Under the pieces are notes generated by a model. The model did not search any database. It was given only the letters and a program-made list of their open reading frames with translations, and was not told the DNA's origin. Source: Crocosphaera watsonii WH 8501 (GTDB lineage Bacteria > Cyanobacteriota > Cyanobacteriia > Cyanobacteriales > Microcystaceae). Taken from it: a stretch of 64,000 nt of DNA. This document shows, piece by piece, positions 27,213 to 37,832 of the stretch (position 1 is its first letter; every line of letters starts with the position of its first letter). The translations under genes were made by a program, and so were the position numbers. The stretch is from positions 248,001 to 312,000 of the forward strand of contig NZ_AADV02000001.1 in NCBI RefSeq assembly GCF_000167195.1. The letters are read 5' to 3'.

Positions 27213-27334
27213 CAATTGTTTTTTATCCAAAGTCCAATACTCACCTCTAACCCTAGCCACCCCCGCCCCTCCCAGGAGGTGAGCCAGGAGGTTAACTGAA
27301 TTTCTAAGCTATGAATTTTTATCTTTCTTCCAAA

Positions 27335-27689
27335 AGAAGACCCTCGGCAAAGCCGAGGGGATGAATTTTGGGCAAAATACCTCGACTCGTAGTACAATGG
27401 TAGGTAGCGGTAAAGCGCATCGGAATATTAAGGGGATTGGCTTCCCTTACCTCAGATCTTCGGGACAAATATCGCCCTAAGAATTTTAAAGGTGACGCGA
27501 CTGGTAGATTAGGTTTAGCGGTGACGCACAGCCAAAAAATTAAATAGATTTTAGATCCGTTTGCGGTCGGTGCGCCCGTGAAAGTTAAATAATACGGCAC
27601 AGTAATGGCGGTCTGACGGGGACTATTTCGGTAGTCTAGTTAAAAGTCTATATGGGAATCCCTCGCGCCTCTCGCGACGGGAGGTTCAA
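27335..27689 (+). mobile_element. tnpB-less IS200/IS605-type remnant with omega-RNA-like right end
   Basis: Left end hairpin CCCTCGGC-AAA-GCCGAGGG at 27341-27359 followed by GGATGAAT, as in the left end of the TnpB element at 43650-43680. The right end has a GAATCCCTC...GGGAGG hairpin and closes with TTCAA at 27689. Between them are 300 bases without a tnpB gene. This looks like an internal deletion derivative, possibly still making an omega-RNA-like transcript that ends at the right hairpin. Confidence 0.55.
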
Positions 27690-27704
27690 TACAGTGATGA
27701 CAGT

Positions 27705-28508
27705 ATGGAGTTAATCAACCAAAAACCTTTTCTAGACAAAATCATCATCTATCCCATTAAATCTTTAGATGGTTTATCTATTTCGCAAGCAACACTGCTC
27801 AAAGGCGGTGCTTTAAAATATGACAGACAATGGGCAATTTTTACTGAAGGAAAAAAGTTAATTAATGCCAAAAGTAACAACAAAATATATAAACTCAGAG
27901 CAACTTATAATAATAGTTTAAGTCAAGTTACTTTGGAACATAGAGATAATAACTTAAAGCAAACCTTTGATTTACAACGGGAAATGAAACAAATAGAAAT
28001 TTTCTTAAGTGACTATTTTGGTTGTTTGGTGTATTTAAAAGAAAATAAATTCACTGGCTTTCCTGATGATAGTAACGCCTCTGGACCAACTATTATTAGT
28101 AAAGCCACCTTACAAACCATTGCTCAGTGGTTTCCTGACCTAACAATAGAGGAAATAAGAAGAAGATTCAGAGCAAATTTAGAAATTAATGGAGTGTCGG
28201 CTTTTTGGGAAGATCAATTGTTTGCCAATAAAAATGAATGGGTCGATTTTAGGATCGGTAATGTTAATTTTCAAGGTATTCATCCTTGTCAAAGATGTAT
28301 TGTTCCGACAAAAGACTCTTATATAGGAACAATAACAAACAACTTTCAAAAACAACTTATAACCAAAAGAAAAGAAACCTTACCCAGTTGGGTAAACCCT
28401 AGCCAGTTTAATCATTTCTATCGAGTAAGCGTTAACACAAAAATCATCAACCTACAACAAGAAAGCTCCTTAAAAGTTGGAGATGAAGTGGAAATAATGA
28501 ATAATTGA
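27705..28508 (+). CDS. MOSC domain protein
   Basis: A 267-residue protein with an N-terminal MOSC beta-barrel domain (IIIYPIKSLDGLSISQATLL, KYDRQWAIF) and a C-terminal MOSC domain (RRFRANLEI, VDFRIGNVNFQGIHPCQRC, PTKDSYIGT). The Cys of HPCQRC would bind molybdenum cofactor or sulfur, as in mitochondrial amidoxime-reducing proteins. The substrate is unknown. It starts 15 bases after the IS605-type remnant, so its promoter may be within or beyond that remnant. Confidence 0.85.
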   Translation: MELINQKPFLDKIIIYPIKSLDGLSISQATLLKGGALKYDRQWAIFTEGKKLINAKSNNKIYKLRATYNNSLSQVTLEHRDNNLKQTFDLQREMKQIEIFLSDYFGCLVYLKENKFTGFPDDSNASGPTIISKATLQTIAQWFPDLTIEEIRRRFRANLEINGVSAFWEDQLFANKNEWVDFRIGNVNFQGIHPCQRCIVPTKDSYIGTITNNFQKQLITKRKETLPSWVNPSQFNHFYRVSVNTKIINLQQESSLKVGDEVEIMNN

Positions 28509-28543
28509 TAACTGATAACTGGTAACTGATAACCGATAACTGA
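28503..28543. repeat. TGATAACTGATAACTGG tandem repeat
   Basis: Five imperfect copies of a 10-base unit (TGATAACTGG and variants) fill the gap between the MOSC gene and tgt. Same class as the other CAGTTATCAGT arrays in this window. Confidence 0.7.
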
Positions 28544-29659
<1,116 letters not shown>

Positions 29660-29660
29660 T

Positions 29661-29885
29661 TTTTATTTTGATGTCAGAATTGCCTGTTATACAGTTACTA
29701 TTTTCTAAATGTGTTTCCAATATTGTTAGAAAACGGATCGCTATGGGACCATTCTTAACTCTACCACCACCCATGGCATAAATTTCACCATTAATATATT
29801 CATGTTTTTCTTTTTTTTTCCTTTCATAAGAAGTATTCTTCAGGAGTTAATAATGGAAATGAGTCTTTTCTTGCTATTATAATAG
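29661..29885 (-). pseudogene. Uma2 (DUF820) gene fragment
   Basis: On the minus strand the sequence reads LLTPEEYF, then after a frameshift in an A-rich stretch KHEYINGEIYAMGGG, GPIAIRFLTILETHLENSN and ending SDIKIK at the tgt end. This is the first 75 or so residues of a Uma2 protein, without the PDIxxxC and VEVLS motifs. Truncated and frameshifted. Confidence 0.7.
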
Positions 29886-29899
29886 TTGATTGAGAAAAC

Positions 29900-30559
29900 T
29901 TATATCAGTTCAATTTCAAATACTTTGGAAAAGATTTCAATAACTTTTGCTTCTATTTCTTCTAAACTAATTCCAGGTGTAAATTGCTGTAAGCTACCCA
30001 CGGGTTTATCTTCAATACCACAAGGAATAATATTTTGAAAACCTTGTAACTCTGGACAAACATTAATAGAAAATCCGTGCATTGTTACCCAACGTTTAAC
30101 TTTAATCCCAATAGCTGCAACTTTGCAATTATTAACCCAAACCCCTGTTAATCCTGGAATTCTTTCTCCTGTAAGTTGATAATGCTTTAAAACTTGAATA
30201 ATCACTTCTTCTAGTTGTCTTAAATACCAGTGTAAATCCTGTTGATAATATCGTAAATTAAGGATAGGATAACCTACTAATTGACCCGGACAATGGTAGG
30301 TGACTTCTCCTCCTCTTTCTGTGCGATATACTGGAATTTCGCTCTGTTTCGGGTCAAATTTGATAAACTTGGTACTAGAACCTGTTCCTAATGTATAAAC
30401 GGGAGGATGTTCTAACAATAATAGGGTGTCCTCTAAGCTAGGATCGTCTAGACGTTGCTTAACAAGCGATCGCTGTATCTCCCAGGCCGCTTCGTAGGGA
30501 GTTGTACCTAATTTTTGCAGTATACACCGTCTGGGTTTAAATGAAGTTGCAGTATACAT
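29900..30559 (-). CDS. lipB: Octanoyltransferase
   Basis: Transfers octanoyl from acyl carrier protein to the lipoyl domains of 2-oxoacid dehydrogenases and the glycine cleavage H protein. About 219 residues from the ATG at 30559 (a TTG lies four codons upstream). Family motifs: [32 protein letters not shown], the catalytic Lys in [13 protein letters not shown] and Cys in IIPCGI. Complete and cytoplasmic. Confidence 0.95.
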   Translation of the reverse strand: MYTATSFKPRRCILQKLGTTPYEAAWEIQRSLVKQRLDDPSLEDTLLLLEHPPVYTLGTGSSTKFIKFDPKQSEIPVYRTERGGEVTYHCPGQLVGYPILNLRYYQQDLHWYLRQLEEVIIQVLKHYQLTGERIPGLTGVWVNNCKVAAIGIKVKRWVTMHGFSINVCPELQGFQNIIPCGIEDKPVGSLQQFTPGISLEEIEAKVIEIFSKVFEIELI

Positions 30560-31069
30560 AACTATTGACAAAGTTTTGACAGCAAATATTTAAGAAATAT
30601 AAAGAGATGCAAAGGAAAATAAAAAGAAAACAAAGACCTATGTTTAGAACAATACAAAGTGTTAGGCTAAAAGTATACAGAGTTTGTTTTGGAGAAAGGC
30701 ATTGAAAGAAACGCCACCAAAAGAGGTTTTTCTCAGCAGTTCTTCCCCTAGCCAACTAACGAGTGTTTTGGGGTGAAGATTAGGGACTGGGATCAGGGAG
30801 AGAAATAAGACTATTTAAGCTATTATTGAACTCTCGCCCTTCTATCATTAGAATATCTTAATCTAGGTTAAATTAAGCAATCAAGCAAAACCGATTAAGA
30901 GAGTAGAAAAGAGGTCAAGGAATTTATGAATCAACCAAGGTATCCGACTCCATTGTTATTGAATTAATCCGATGATAGGGATTAGTCTATCTCAGCAAAA
31001 AGGAGAGGAATTATCCTCAGTTTTCTCTTTTAATTCTACAACAGCGAAACAACGAATGGAGTATTGAGT
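30560..31069 (+). promoter_or_regulatory. Intergenic region with probable long leader of lrtA/hpf
   Basis: About 500 bases between divergent lipB and lrtA with no convincing gene. In cyanobacteria lrtA transcripts are known to carry a long 5' untranslated leader that makes the mRNA light-repressed and unstable in light. The stretch 30850-31069 could be that leader; a GGAG lies 8 bases before the start. The assignment rests on the family, not on a motif I can see. Confidence 0.4.
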
Positions 31070-31669
31070 ATGAAGCTTTTAATTCAAGGCAATAATATTG
31101 ATGTAACCGAATCGATCAATGATTACGTTAAACAAAAACTAGAAAAGGCAGTCAAACATTATCAAACTTTTACTACAAAAGTTGATGTTCATTTATCTGT
31201 TGCTAAAAATGCTCGTATTACTGATAAGCATAAGGCCGAAGTAACGGTTTATGCTAATGGTACAGTGATTCGGGCCCAAGAAGGTAGTGAAAATCTTTAT
31301 GCAAGTATTGATTTAGTTTCCGATAAAATTTCTCGTCAGCTTCGTAAATATAAAGAGAAAGTAAGTAATCATAAACCCCAATCTTCTGCAAAATTGCCAG
31401 AAGTTTTGCCAGAAAAAGAAGTTTCAGAAGATTTGATCGGCGATCGCCAGGCAGAATTACCTCCCGAAGTAATTCGCATGAAATATTTTGCTATGCCGTC
31501 AATGTCCATTGAAGAAGCAAAACATCAACTAGAATTAGTAGATCATGATTTCTATATGTTTCGTAATCAAGAAACCGAGGAAATTAATGTTATCTACATG
31601 AGAAATCATGGTGGTTTTGGTATCATACAACCCCGTGAAGCTAATGAAAATGATCACACAAGTGCCTAA
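31070..31669 (+). CDS. lrtA: Ribosome hibernation promoting factor, long form (LrtA)
   Basis: Binds 30S subunits and makes inactive 100S ribosome dimers in the dark or on starvation. I start at the ATG at 31070 ([12 protein letters not shown]) rather than the TTG two codons earlier. The N-terminal S30AE domain runs to about residue 105 ([19 protein letters not shown]). The C-terminal dimerisation domain includes [32 protein letters not shown] and a final GGFGIIQPR. Complete. A terminator follows. Confidence 0.94.
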   Translation: MKLLIQGNNIDVTESINDYVKQKLEKAVKHYQTFTTKVDVHLSVAKNARITDKHKAEVTVYANGTVIRAQEGSENLYASIDLVSDKISRQLRKYKEKVSNHKPQSSAKLPEVLPEKEVSEDLIGDRQAELPPEVIRMKYFAMPSMSIEEAKHQLELVDHDFYMFRNQETEEINVIYMRNHGGFGIIQPREANENDHTSA

Positions 31670-31709
31670 TTAATTAGAGCGTTGCAAGATGATCTAGAGC
31701 AAATTTTTT

Positions 31710-31742
31710 AGGGGAGTAAAATCATTTTATTCCCCTTTTTTC
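31710..31742 (+). terminator. Rho-independent terminator of lrtA
   Basis: A 13-bp stem AGGGGAGTAAAAT paired with ATTTTATTCCCCT across a one-base loop, with one G-T pair, followed by six T. It lies 41 bases after the lrtA stop. Confidence 0.85.
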
Positions 31743-31899
31743 TTATTTTTGCTTCAAATGTGAGTCGTAACAGTATTCTAGACTCTACAACTAGGATGGT
31801 TGTAGCTACGGGTATCAGCATTCATTTGCCGAAACGATGTTAATCATTGATTCTCTAAAATGTTAAGATATATTATGAACCGTATCATAAAGGCAATTT

Positions 31900-33090
31900 A
31901 TGAGTGAACAACCATTACGCATTTGCATTGTTGGGGGAGGGTTTGGGGGACTGTACACTGCTTTACGTCTCACCCAGTTTACTTGGGAAGAGGATCAGAC
32001 TCCTGAAATTATCTTAATTGATAAAAGCGATCGCTTCTTATTTACTCCCCTTCTCTATGAGTTAATAACAGAAGAGATGCAAACGTGGGAAATAGCCCCC
32101 CCTTATGAGGAACTTTTAGCAGATACACCGATTCGCTTTCATCAGGGTTGTGTCACTGGTATTAATATCGAAAACAAACAACTAGAATTGGATAATCATA
32201 ATAGTCTACATTATGACCGTTTGGTGTTAGCAATGGGGGGAAAAACTCCCTTAGATAATTTTAGTGGTGTTAAAGATTATGCCATTCCTTTTCGTACTTT
32301 AGAAGATGCTTATCGTATCAAAGAAAGATTACGCTTATTAGAAGATAAAAAAGCAGAGAAAATTCGTATTGCTGTAGTTGGGGGCGGATATAGCGGTGTA
32401 GAGTTGGCTTGTAAATTTGCAGATCGTTTAGGGGATACAGGGCGAATTAGATTGGTTGAAAGAGGAGATAAAATACTCAGCAACTCTCCCGAATTTAACC
32501 GAGAAGTTGCCGAAAATGCCTTAGAGTCTCGAAGAGTTTTTATCGATCTAGAAACAGAAGTCACTCAAGTTAGTTTCGATAGTGTTTCTTTATCTTATAA
32601 AGGAAAGATTGATAGCATTCCTGTTGATTTAGTATTGTGGACTGTGGGAACTCAAGTTATCGAAATGGTCAAAGAATTACCGTTAGAAAAGACAAGTAAT
32701 GGACTATTAAAAATAACCCCTGAATTACAAGCCATTGAGCATCCTGAAATTTTTGCTATTGGTGATTTAGCAGCTTATTATGATGAATCTAAGGAGCCAA
32801 TTCCTGCAACGGCACAGACAGCTTTTCAACAGTCTGATTATTGTGCTTGGAATCTTTGGGCTTCGATTACTGAGCGTCCACTGTTACCTTTTGCTTATCA
32901 ACCATTAGGAGAAATGATGGCTCTGGGAATAGATAATGCTACATTATCAGGATTAGGAGTTAACTTGGATGGCTCGTTAGGTTATATTGCCAGAAGATTA
33001 GTTTATTTATACCGTTTACCAACCCTAAAACATCAAATCAACGTTGGTATTAATTGGATGACTAAACCATTAACTGACTTGTTATTATAA
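31900..33090 (+). CDS. ndbB: Type II NAD(P)H dehydrogenase, NdbB-like
   Basis: A 396-residue flavoprotein with two Rossmann motifs: FAD-binding ICIVGGGFGGLYTAL at the start and NAD-binding IAVVGGGYSGVELACK near residue 155. ATAQTAFQQSDYCAWNL and the amphipathic C-terminus (RRLVYLYRLPTLKHQ) are typical of NDH-2. Length and overall pattern fit Synechocystis Slr1743 (NdbB), which reduces demethylphylloquinone in vitamin K1 synthesis. The role here is by family resemblance. Membrane-associated, on the cytoplasmic side. Confidence 0.82.
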   Translation: MSEQPLRICIVGGGFGGLYTALRLTQFTWEEDQTPEIILIDKSDRFLFTPLLYELITEEMQTWEIAPPYEELLADTPIRFHQGCVTGINIENKQLELDNHNSLHYDRLVLAMGGKTPLDNFSGVKDYAIPFRTLEDAYRIKERLRLLEDKKAEKIRIAVVGGGYSGVELACKFADRLGDTGRIRLVERGDKILSNSPEFNREVAENALESRRVFIDLETEVTQVSFDSVSLSYKGKIDSIPVDLVLWTVGTQVIEMVKELPLEKTSNGLLKITPELQAIEHPEIFAIGDLAAYYDESKEPIPATAQTAFQQSDYCAWNLWASITERPLLPFAYQPLGEMMALGIDNATLSGLGVNLDGSLGYIARRLVYLYRLPTLKHQINVGINWMTKPLTDLLL

Positions 33091-33123
33091 TAGTTAGAAG
33101 GTTAAGAAAAAAATAGAGGGTTT

Positions 33124-33825
33124 ATGAAACAACCAAAAGTCATTTTTTTAGACGCTGTTGGCACTTTATTTGGGGTGAAAGGAAGTGTAGGGGAAGTGTA
33201 TCGTTATCTCGCTGCAGAGGTTGGGGTAGAGTGTGATGCTTCCCTTTTAGAAAAAGTGTTTTATCAACAGTTTAAAAAAGCTCCTCCTTTAGCTTTTCAG
33301 GGGGTGGACATTATGATGGTTCCAGACTTAGAATATCAATGGTGGTATCGGGTGGCTTATGATACTTATACAGAGGCAAATGTCATAGATCAATTTAGTG
33401 ATTTTGATGGCTTTTTTAGACAACTTTATGATTATTTTGCCACCCCTCATCCTTGGTTTCTTTATACGGATGTTTTCCCTGCTTTACAACATTGGCAAAA
33501 GCAGGGCATAACATTAGGGATTATCTCAAATTTTGATAGTAGAATATATGAGGTACTAGATATTTTTGGCTTAACTAATTTTTTCCAAACTATAACCATT
33601 TCTTCTACCACAGGAAAAGCAAAACCTGATTCTCATATCTTTATTAAAGCTTTAGAAAAACATAATTGTAAACCAGAAGAAACTTGGCATATTGGAGATA
33701 GTAGAAAAGAAGATTATGATGGTGCAAAGTCTGTTGGGATTAATCCTTTTCTATTAGAAAGAAATGAGGAAGTATCTAGATCAGATTACACAATTATTGA
33801 TTCAATGGAAAGGTTAACTTTATGA
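33124..33825 (+). CDS. HAD-superfamily hydrolase (HDHD3-like)
   Basis: A 233-residue HAD-IA hydrolase. Motif I is FLDAVGTLF (nucleophile Asp; the usual second Asp is Val, as in the HDHD3 group), motif II ISNFDS, motif III Lys in TGKAKPD and motif IV HIGDSRKEDYDGAK. The long cap domain fits subclass I. Substrate unknown. It starts 33 bases after ndbB and may be cotranscribed. Confidence 0.85.
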   Translation: MKQPKVIFLDAVGTLFGVKGSVGEVYRYLAAEVGVECDASLLEKVFYQQFKKAPPLAFQGVDIMMVPDLEYQWWYRVAYDTYTEANVIDQFSDFDGFFRQLYDYFATPHPWFLYTDVFPALQHWQKQGITLGIISNFDSRIYEVLDIFGLTNFFQTITISSTTGKAKPDSHIFIKALEKHNCKPEETWHIGDSRKEDYDGAKSVGINPFLLERNEEVSRSDYTIIDSMERLTL

Positions 33826-33870
33826 GGAAAACGTCTACGATAGTTAATTTGGTGGTCGTATTATCAACAG

Positions 33871-34016
33871 TTTTAGAAAAGTTAGTAATAGATATTAGTT
33901 TTGCCCACCCTACATTTAAGGATAGAATGAGATCAGGTGGGCAAATTATAAACAATTTTAGAACAGGTAGTAATAGATATTAGTTTTGCCCACCCTACAT
34001 TTAAGGATAGAGTAAG
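33871..34016 (+). repeat. Direct duplication in the upstream region of the sugar reductase
   Basis: A segment of about 61 bases (TTTTAGAA..., TTTTGCCCACCCTACATTTAAGGATAG) occurs twice with an 85-base period, at 33871-33932 and 33956-34016. Each copy includes AAGGATAG, the ribosome-binding site of the next gene, so there is a duplicated false start (ATG at about 33926) that would give an 18-codon peptide. Confidence 0.75.
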
Positions 34017-34523
34017 ATGAAAAAACTTTTAGTTACAGGTGCAAGCGGATTTCTTGGTTATAATCTTTGTCAGTATGCTCAAGAAAATTGGCAAGTTTAT
34101 GGCAGTTATTATAACCATAAACTTGATTCAAAAAATATTAACTTTGTCAAGGTTGATGTTACAAATATTGATGAATTACAGACAATATTTAAGCAGATAA
34201 AACCCGATGCAGTAATTCATTTAGCAGCAGCATCAAAGCCTAATTATTGTCAAAATAATCCAGAAGATTCCTATAAAATAAATGTAACTGCTTCGGGGAA
34301 TATTGCTAAATTATGCGCTGATGTCAATATCCCTTGTGTTTTCACCTCAACTGATTTAGTTTTTGATGGTTTAAATCCTGCTTATAAGGAAAGCGATCCC
34401 GTTTCTCCTATTAGTTACTATGGAGAACAAAAAGTAAAAGCAGAACAAGAAATGTTGATTATTTATCCCAAAACGGTAATCTGTAGAATGCCCTTAATGT
34501 TCGGGTGTGATTCGTTGGGCTAG
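34017..34523 (+). pseudogene. RmlD-like NAD(P)-dependent sugar reductase, 3' truncated
   Basis: 168 codons. The Rossmann motif LLVTGASGFLGYNL, the TDLVFDG and the active-site YYGEQKVKAE are those of dTDP-4-dehydrorhamnose reductases and related short-chain epimerases. The family sequence stops after CRMPLMFG at about 34503; CDSLG and the stop are foreign. About 100 C-terminal residues are missing. A 60-base segment of unknown origin and then an IS701 element follow. Confidence 0.85.
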
Positions 34524-34585
34524 AAAGCTTGTACCAAGTATAAGTGTGTAGCCCGTTCTGTACCTTTATAACAGAATAACTTAGA

Positions 34586-35713
34586 AGTTTCGCATTGACA
34601 GAAAATAAAAATTATGCTGTCAAAGAATTAGTGGGAGATAATTGTTCTAAAATAAACTCCCGTGCCACTTTTAAAGAAAGCTCTCTTTGGAGAGAATACC
34701 AAGACTCTATAGTTGCTTTAATTCTCATCAGTTCCAATTGACAAAATGCTCTTAAAGAACAGAAAATATGAGTAACAATAGCTTTTTTCGTTCTTACTTG
34801 AAACTTAGATAATCCACACAATTGTTTTAAAGCTCTATGATAGCATTCTATTCCCCAATGAATAGTTTGTAACTCTCTAAAATCATCGCGCTTCCAATCC
34901 ATAAGTTTAGATTCATCATATAGAAAAGTAGCATAATAACGACAACTTCCGTGTTTAAAAGTCCTCTTAAATATTTTTACTTTTCCGAATTCTTTGATAA
35001 TTACTATCAATCCATTATTAGGAATTTCCAACTCCTCTACTCTTTGATATTTACCTCCTTCTACTTTTACTTGTCTATTTTTGGCTATTCCTACTTGAAA
35101 ATTCAGTTCTTTGTCTCTAAAAAATCTTAAATTCTCTTTAGAAGAATACCAACAGTCTGTCGTTATAGTAGAAGGTTTTACCCCCCACTTGATTACTTCT
35201 ACGATCATCTCTCTTAAGTAATCATTTTTTGTTTTATTATCTAGAGGATCATAAAGGCGATAATTAATAGGCATTGATTTTCCATCATAGTCAGTATAAT
35301 ACAAAGTAATTAAGTTAATTCCTTTGATGGCTTTTTGATGTTTTCCTGACCAATAATAGTTGATTAAATGAGCTTTTCCTACTTGAGAGTAGTGTTTTTC
35401 AATAACGGTATCATCCCCACTTAACACTCCTCCAATCAAATTAAGGTTTCCTTGAACTTCTCTAAATAAATCTATTGGTTCATATTGCTCTCTTAGTAAG
35501 AATCTATTGGTGCTATGACGAGAAATTTCTAAAATCTCAGCTAAACGGCAGCAACCTGTGTATTTTGGCTCTGAGAGCAAGAAGTATGTATATTGATCTA
35601 GATTACATTGGGCTGTTGATGGTTTACTCCGAAGTCTTATGATTTTTCTCCTTCATTAGCGATCACCTGAAAACATCATCTGCATATTTACGCTCTTTTG
35701 TCAATGCGAAACT
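34586..35713 (-). mobile_element. IS701-family element (1128 bp)
   Basis: Inverted ends AGTTTCGCATTGACA at both termini. I see no matching target duplication. The left neighbour is a short unidentified segment after the truncated reductase, the right neighbour a MITE that has lost this end, so the flanks were rearranged. Confidence 0.8.
34612..35656 (-). pseudogene. IS701-family transposase, N-terminal frameshift
   Basis: The body reads without interruption from 35580 (a TTG) and further upstream in frame as RLRSKPSTAQCNLDQYTYF, with no Met. The ATG at 35656 (MKEKNHKT) is in another frame, so one base has probably been lost or gained near 35635. Catalytic motifs are present: LSGDDTVIEKHYS, TTDCWYSSKENL and IHWGIECYHRALKQ (D, D, E). 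Translation from the TTG could still give a shortened protein. Confidence 0.75.
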
Positions 35714-35717
35714 CCTA

Positions 35718-35831
35718 GATTCATGAAATACTAAATATCCCCCCTTTAGTTCCCCCCTTAATAAGGGGGGTTTGGGGGTTAGGGGGGATCAGCATTCACT
35801 TAATTCTCACAACTGATAACTGATTGCTATA
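35718..35831. repeat. MITE-like element, family A, one end lost
   Basis: Inverted copy of the element at 8919-9050. The right end CTGATTGCTATA (35820-35831) and the central C/G-rich hairpin are present. The left end stops after GATTCATGA, 4 bases from the IS701 end. Confidence 0.75.
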
Positions 35832-35938
35832 GAACTCAGGTTACTAACTATTCCTTCAAAAGGAGGTAGAAACCTTGATATTTTTATATGAAATTTTAAG
35901 GAAAAATTTTTTATTTTCCCCTGACAAAGTATTAACAT

Positions 35939-37783
35939 TTAATAAACATCATGGAATTCTGGATCTTGCATCGGCAGAGTCCGTTTTTTACTCAATTTTC
36001 GTAACCAAAAGCCTCCAATAATAGCAATGGTTAAGGAGACAAATCCAGTGATAGATTGTAGTAGTAAAAATCCGCCGATGGCAAACATACTACCAAACAT
36101 AACTAAAGTAGCTGCTACCACTTTTAAGAGATCATTTTGTAAATTTTGTGCTGGTTCTAAACCGCTTTTGTATTGTTGATATTGCCAACCTATTCCCCCA
36201 GGACGAACCTTCTCGTAGAAATTTAATAAAGTTTGTTCATCTTCGGGAGGGGTTAAATACATAACCGTTATCCATACCAATGCTGTTAACACGGAAATTC
36301 CTAGTAACCGCCAACCAAAGTCAGGAAAAATATTATTAATGGCAGGATTAATAGTTGTAACTAAACCAATTAAAAACCCTGTAACCATGGCTGATAATTC
36401 TGCTGCGGCATTAATTCGCCACCAAAACCAACGTAAAATTAAGACAAGTCCGGGACCAGTTCCAATGGCAATTACTAAACGAAATACTGTCCGAACATCC
36501 GTTGCATAAAAAGCAGCAATTGAACCTAAAACCGTCACTAAAAGAGATGCTAATCTCACCGCATCGGTTAACTCTTGATCCGTCGCATCAGGACGGAAAA
36601 AACGACGATATAAATCATTAGTTAAATAAGAAGCACCCCAATTAATAGATGTGGAAATGGTACTCATAAAAGCAGCGATTAAAGAAGCAACCACTAACCC
36701 CAAAACTACCGAAGGTAAATAGTTTAACATCAAGGTAGGATAAGCTAATTCTGCATCTTCTAAATTAGGTAATAAAACCATTGCAGCTAAAGCAGTAATA
36801 ATCCAAGGCCAAGTTCTAACAATGTAGTGGAGAATGTTAAAAAACCAAGTAGCCTTTTCTGCTTCTTTTTTAGCTGCTTCGTCAGTTTCTCCTTTCACTG
36901 CTAACAATCTTTGCACAAATTCTCCACCCCCATCACTGCGACGAAAAGACCACCATTGCACAAATATATAAGCTGAAAATGTAGTGGCTGTAATACCGGC
37001 AGCATCGTTCCAAGTAAAGTTTAAACCGCCATTATTGGTGATAGGAATAAACGATAAAACATCAAAATCAGTTATTTGTTGAACATTAGGAATTAATTCA
37101 CGCACTCCTCCCGCATCATTCACCGCAATAACTGCCACTAACATCGCCCCAAATAGTCCTAAGAAAAATTGGAAAAAGTCCGTAACAACTACACCCCAAA
37201 GTCCTGAAACTCCGGTATAAATTAAAACAAAAACACTCAAAGCGATCACTGTCCAGAGTTTGGTTGCTTCTCCAGGATCAAAACCCAAACTTTGCCATAA
37301 CTGCAAAGCGTCCACCACCTTAACCATAGCTAACATAGCGTAACCGATACCAATACAATTGATAGGAACCGCGAATAAAAATGCCTTGGTTGCCCGTAAA
37401 ATGGCTGCTGTACGCCCACCGTAGCGTAATTCTGTTAATTCAGCGTCCGTGACCATTTCCGACCGTCTCCACAGCCCTGCAAACACATAAATTAGAACAA
37501 TGTGGGCGATACCAAAACTCCACCATTCCCAGTTTCCTGCAATACCCCGAGTAGCAACCACACCGCAAATATACAAAGGGGTATCGATAGAAAATGTCGT
37601 AGCGGCCATACTGGTACCAGCTAACCACCAAGGGAGGTTTCTTCCAGCTATGAAGTTGTAAACTATACTTGTCGGTTTGTCGTCTTCGTCATCAGTTTTA
37701 GTTTCTTGATGGGACAACAATAACCCCAAGGCCATCGTCCCAAAGAGATAAATTAAAATAATAATCCAATCTATAAGCTGCAT
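35939..37783 (-). CDS. Sodium:solute symporter family protein
   Basis: A 614-residue inner-membrane symporter of the SSS family, with about 13 hydrophobic helices. The start MQLIDWIIILIYLFGTMALG, the NLPWWLAGTSMAATTFSIDTPL sodium-site helix, and SVFVLIYTGVSGLWGVVVTDF match the family. The region YLTNDLYRRFFRPDA is also characteristic. The solute is not predictable. A tail of about 60 residues includes two more helices. It is divergent from the GT39 gene. Confidence 0.88.
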   Translation of the reverse strand: MQLIDWIIILIYLFGTMALGLLLSHQETKTDDEDDKPTSIVYNFIAGRNLPWWLAGTSMAATTFSIDTPLYICGVVATRGIAGNWEWWSFGIAHIVLIYVFAGLWRRSEMVTDAELTELRYGGRTAAILRATKAFLFAVPINCIGIGYAMLAMVKVVDALQLWQSLGFDPGEATKLWTVIALSVFVLIYTGVSGLWGVVVTDFFQFFLGLFGAMLVAVIAVNDAGGVRELIPNVQQITDFDVLSFIPITNNGGLNFTWNDAAGITATTFSAYIFVQWWSFRRSDGGGEFVQRLLAVKGETDEAAKKEAEKATWFFNILHYIVRTWPWIITALAAMVLLPNLEDAELAYPTLMLNYLPSVVLGLVVASLIAAFMSTISTSINWGASYLTNDLYRRFFRPDATDQELTDAVRLASLLVTVLGSIAAFYATDVRTVFRLVIAIGTGPGLVLILRWFWWRINAAAELSAMVTGFLIGLVTTINPAINNIFPDFGWRLLGISVLTALVWITVMYLTPPEDEQTLLNFYEKVRPGGIGWQYQQYKSGLEPAQNLQNDLLKVVAATLVMFGSMFAIGGFLLLQSITGFVSLTIAIIGGFWLRKLSKKRTLPMQDPEFHDVY

Positions 37784-37832
37784 AGTGTAAATTTAGGTTA
37801 TTTTATTTAAAGTTTGGTTGTGAGGATTTTCT

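Larger units (their letters stand above)
25061..27237. mobile_element. IS4-like element with accessory ORF (2177 bp)
   Basis: Both ends carry TTGGACTTTGGA followed by a related A/T stretch and a TTAGCG...CGCTAA palindrome. It is flanked by a perfect 7-bp target duplication TACTCAC (25054-25060 and 27238-27244). It contains a transposase gene on the minus strand and a divergent accessory gene on the plus strand. Both are interrupted by in-frame TGA codons in this copy. Confidence 0.9.

Noticed and set aside
27209-27600. Minus-strand frames over the IS605-type remnant
   Set aside because: Their sequence is explained by the hairpins of the remnant; translations look random.
30537-30755. 72-codon minus-strand frame upstream of lipB
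   Set aside because: Hydrophobic Phe/Cys/Leu-rich translation typical of AT-rich noncoding DNA, overlapping the lipB start; no ribosome-binding site.
34504-34585. tRNA or IS fragment between the truncated reductase and IS701
   Set aside because: GGGCTAG and TAGCCC can pair, but there is no cloverleaf and no match to any IS end in the window; origin left open.
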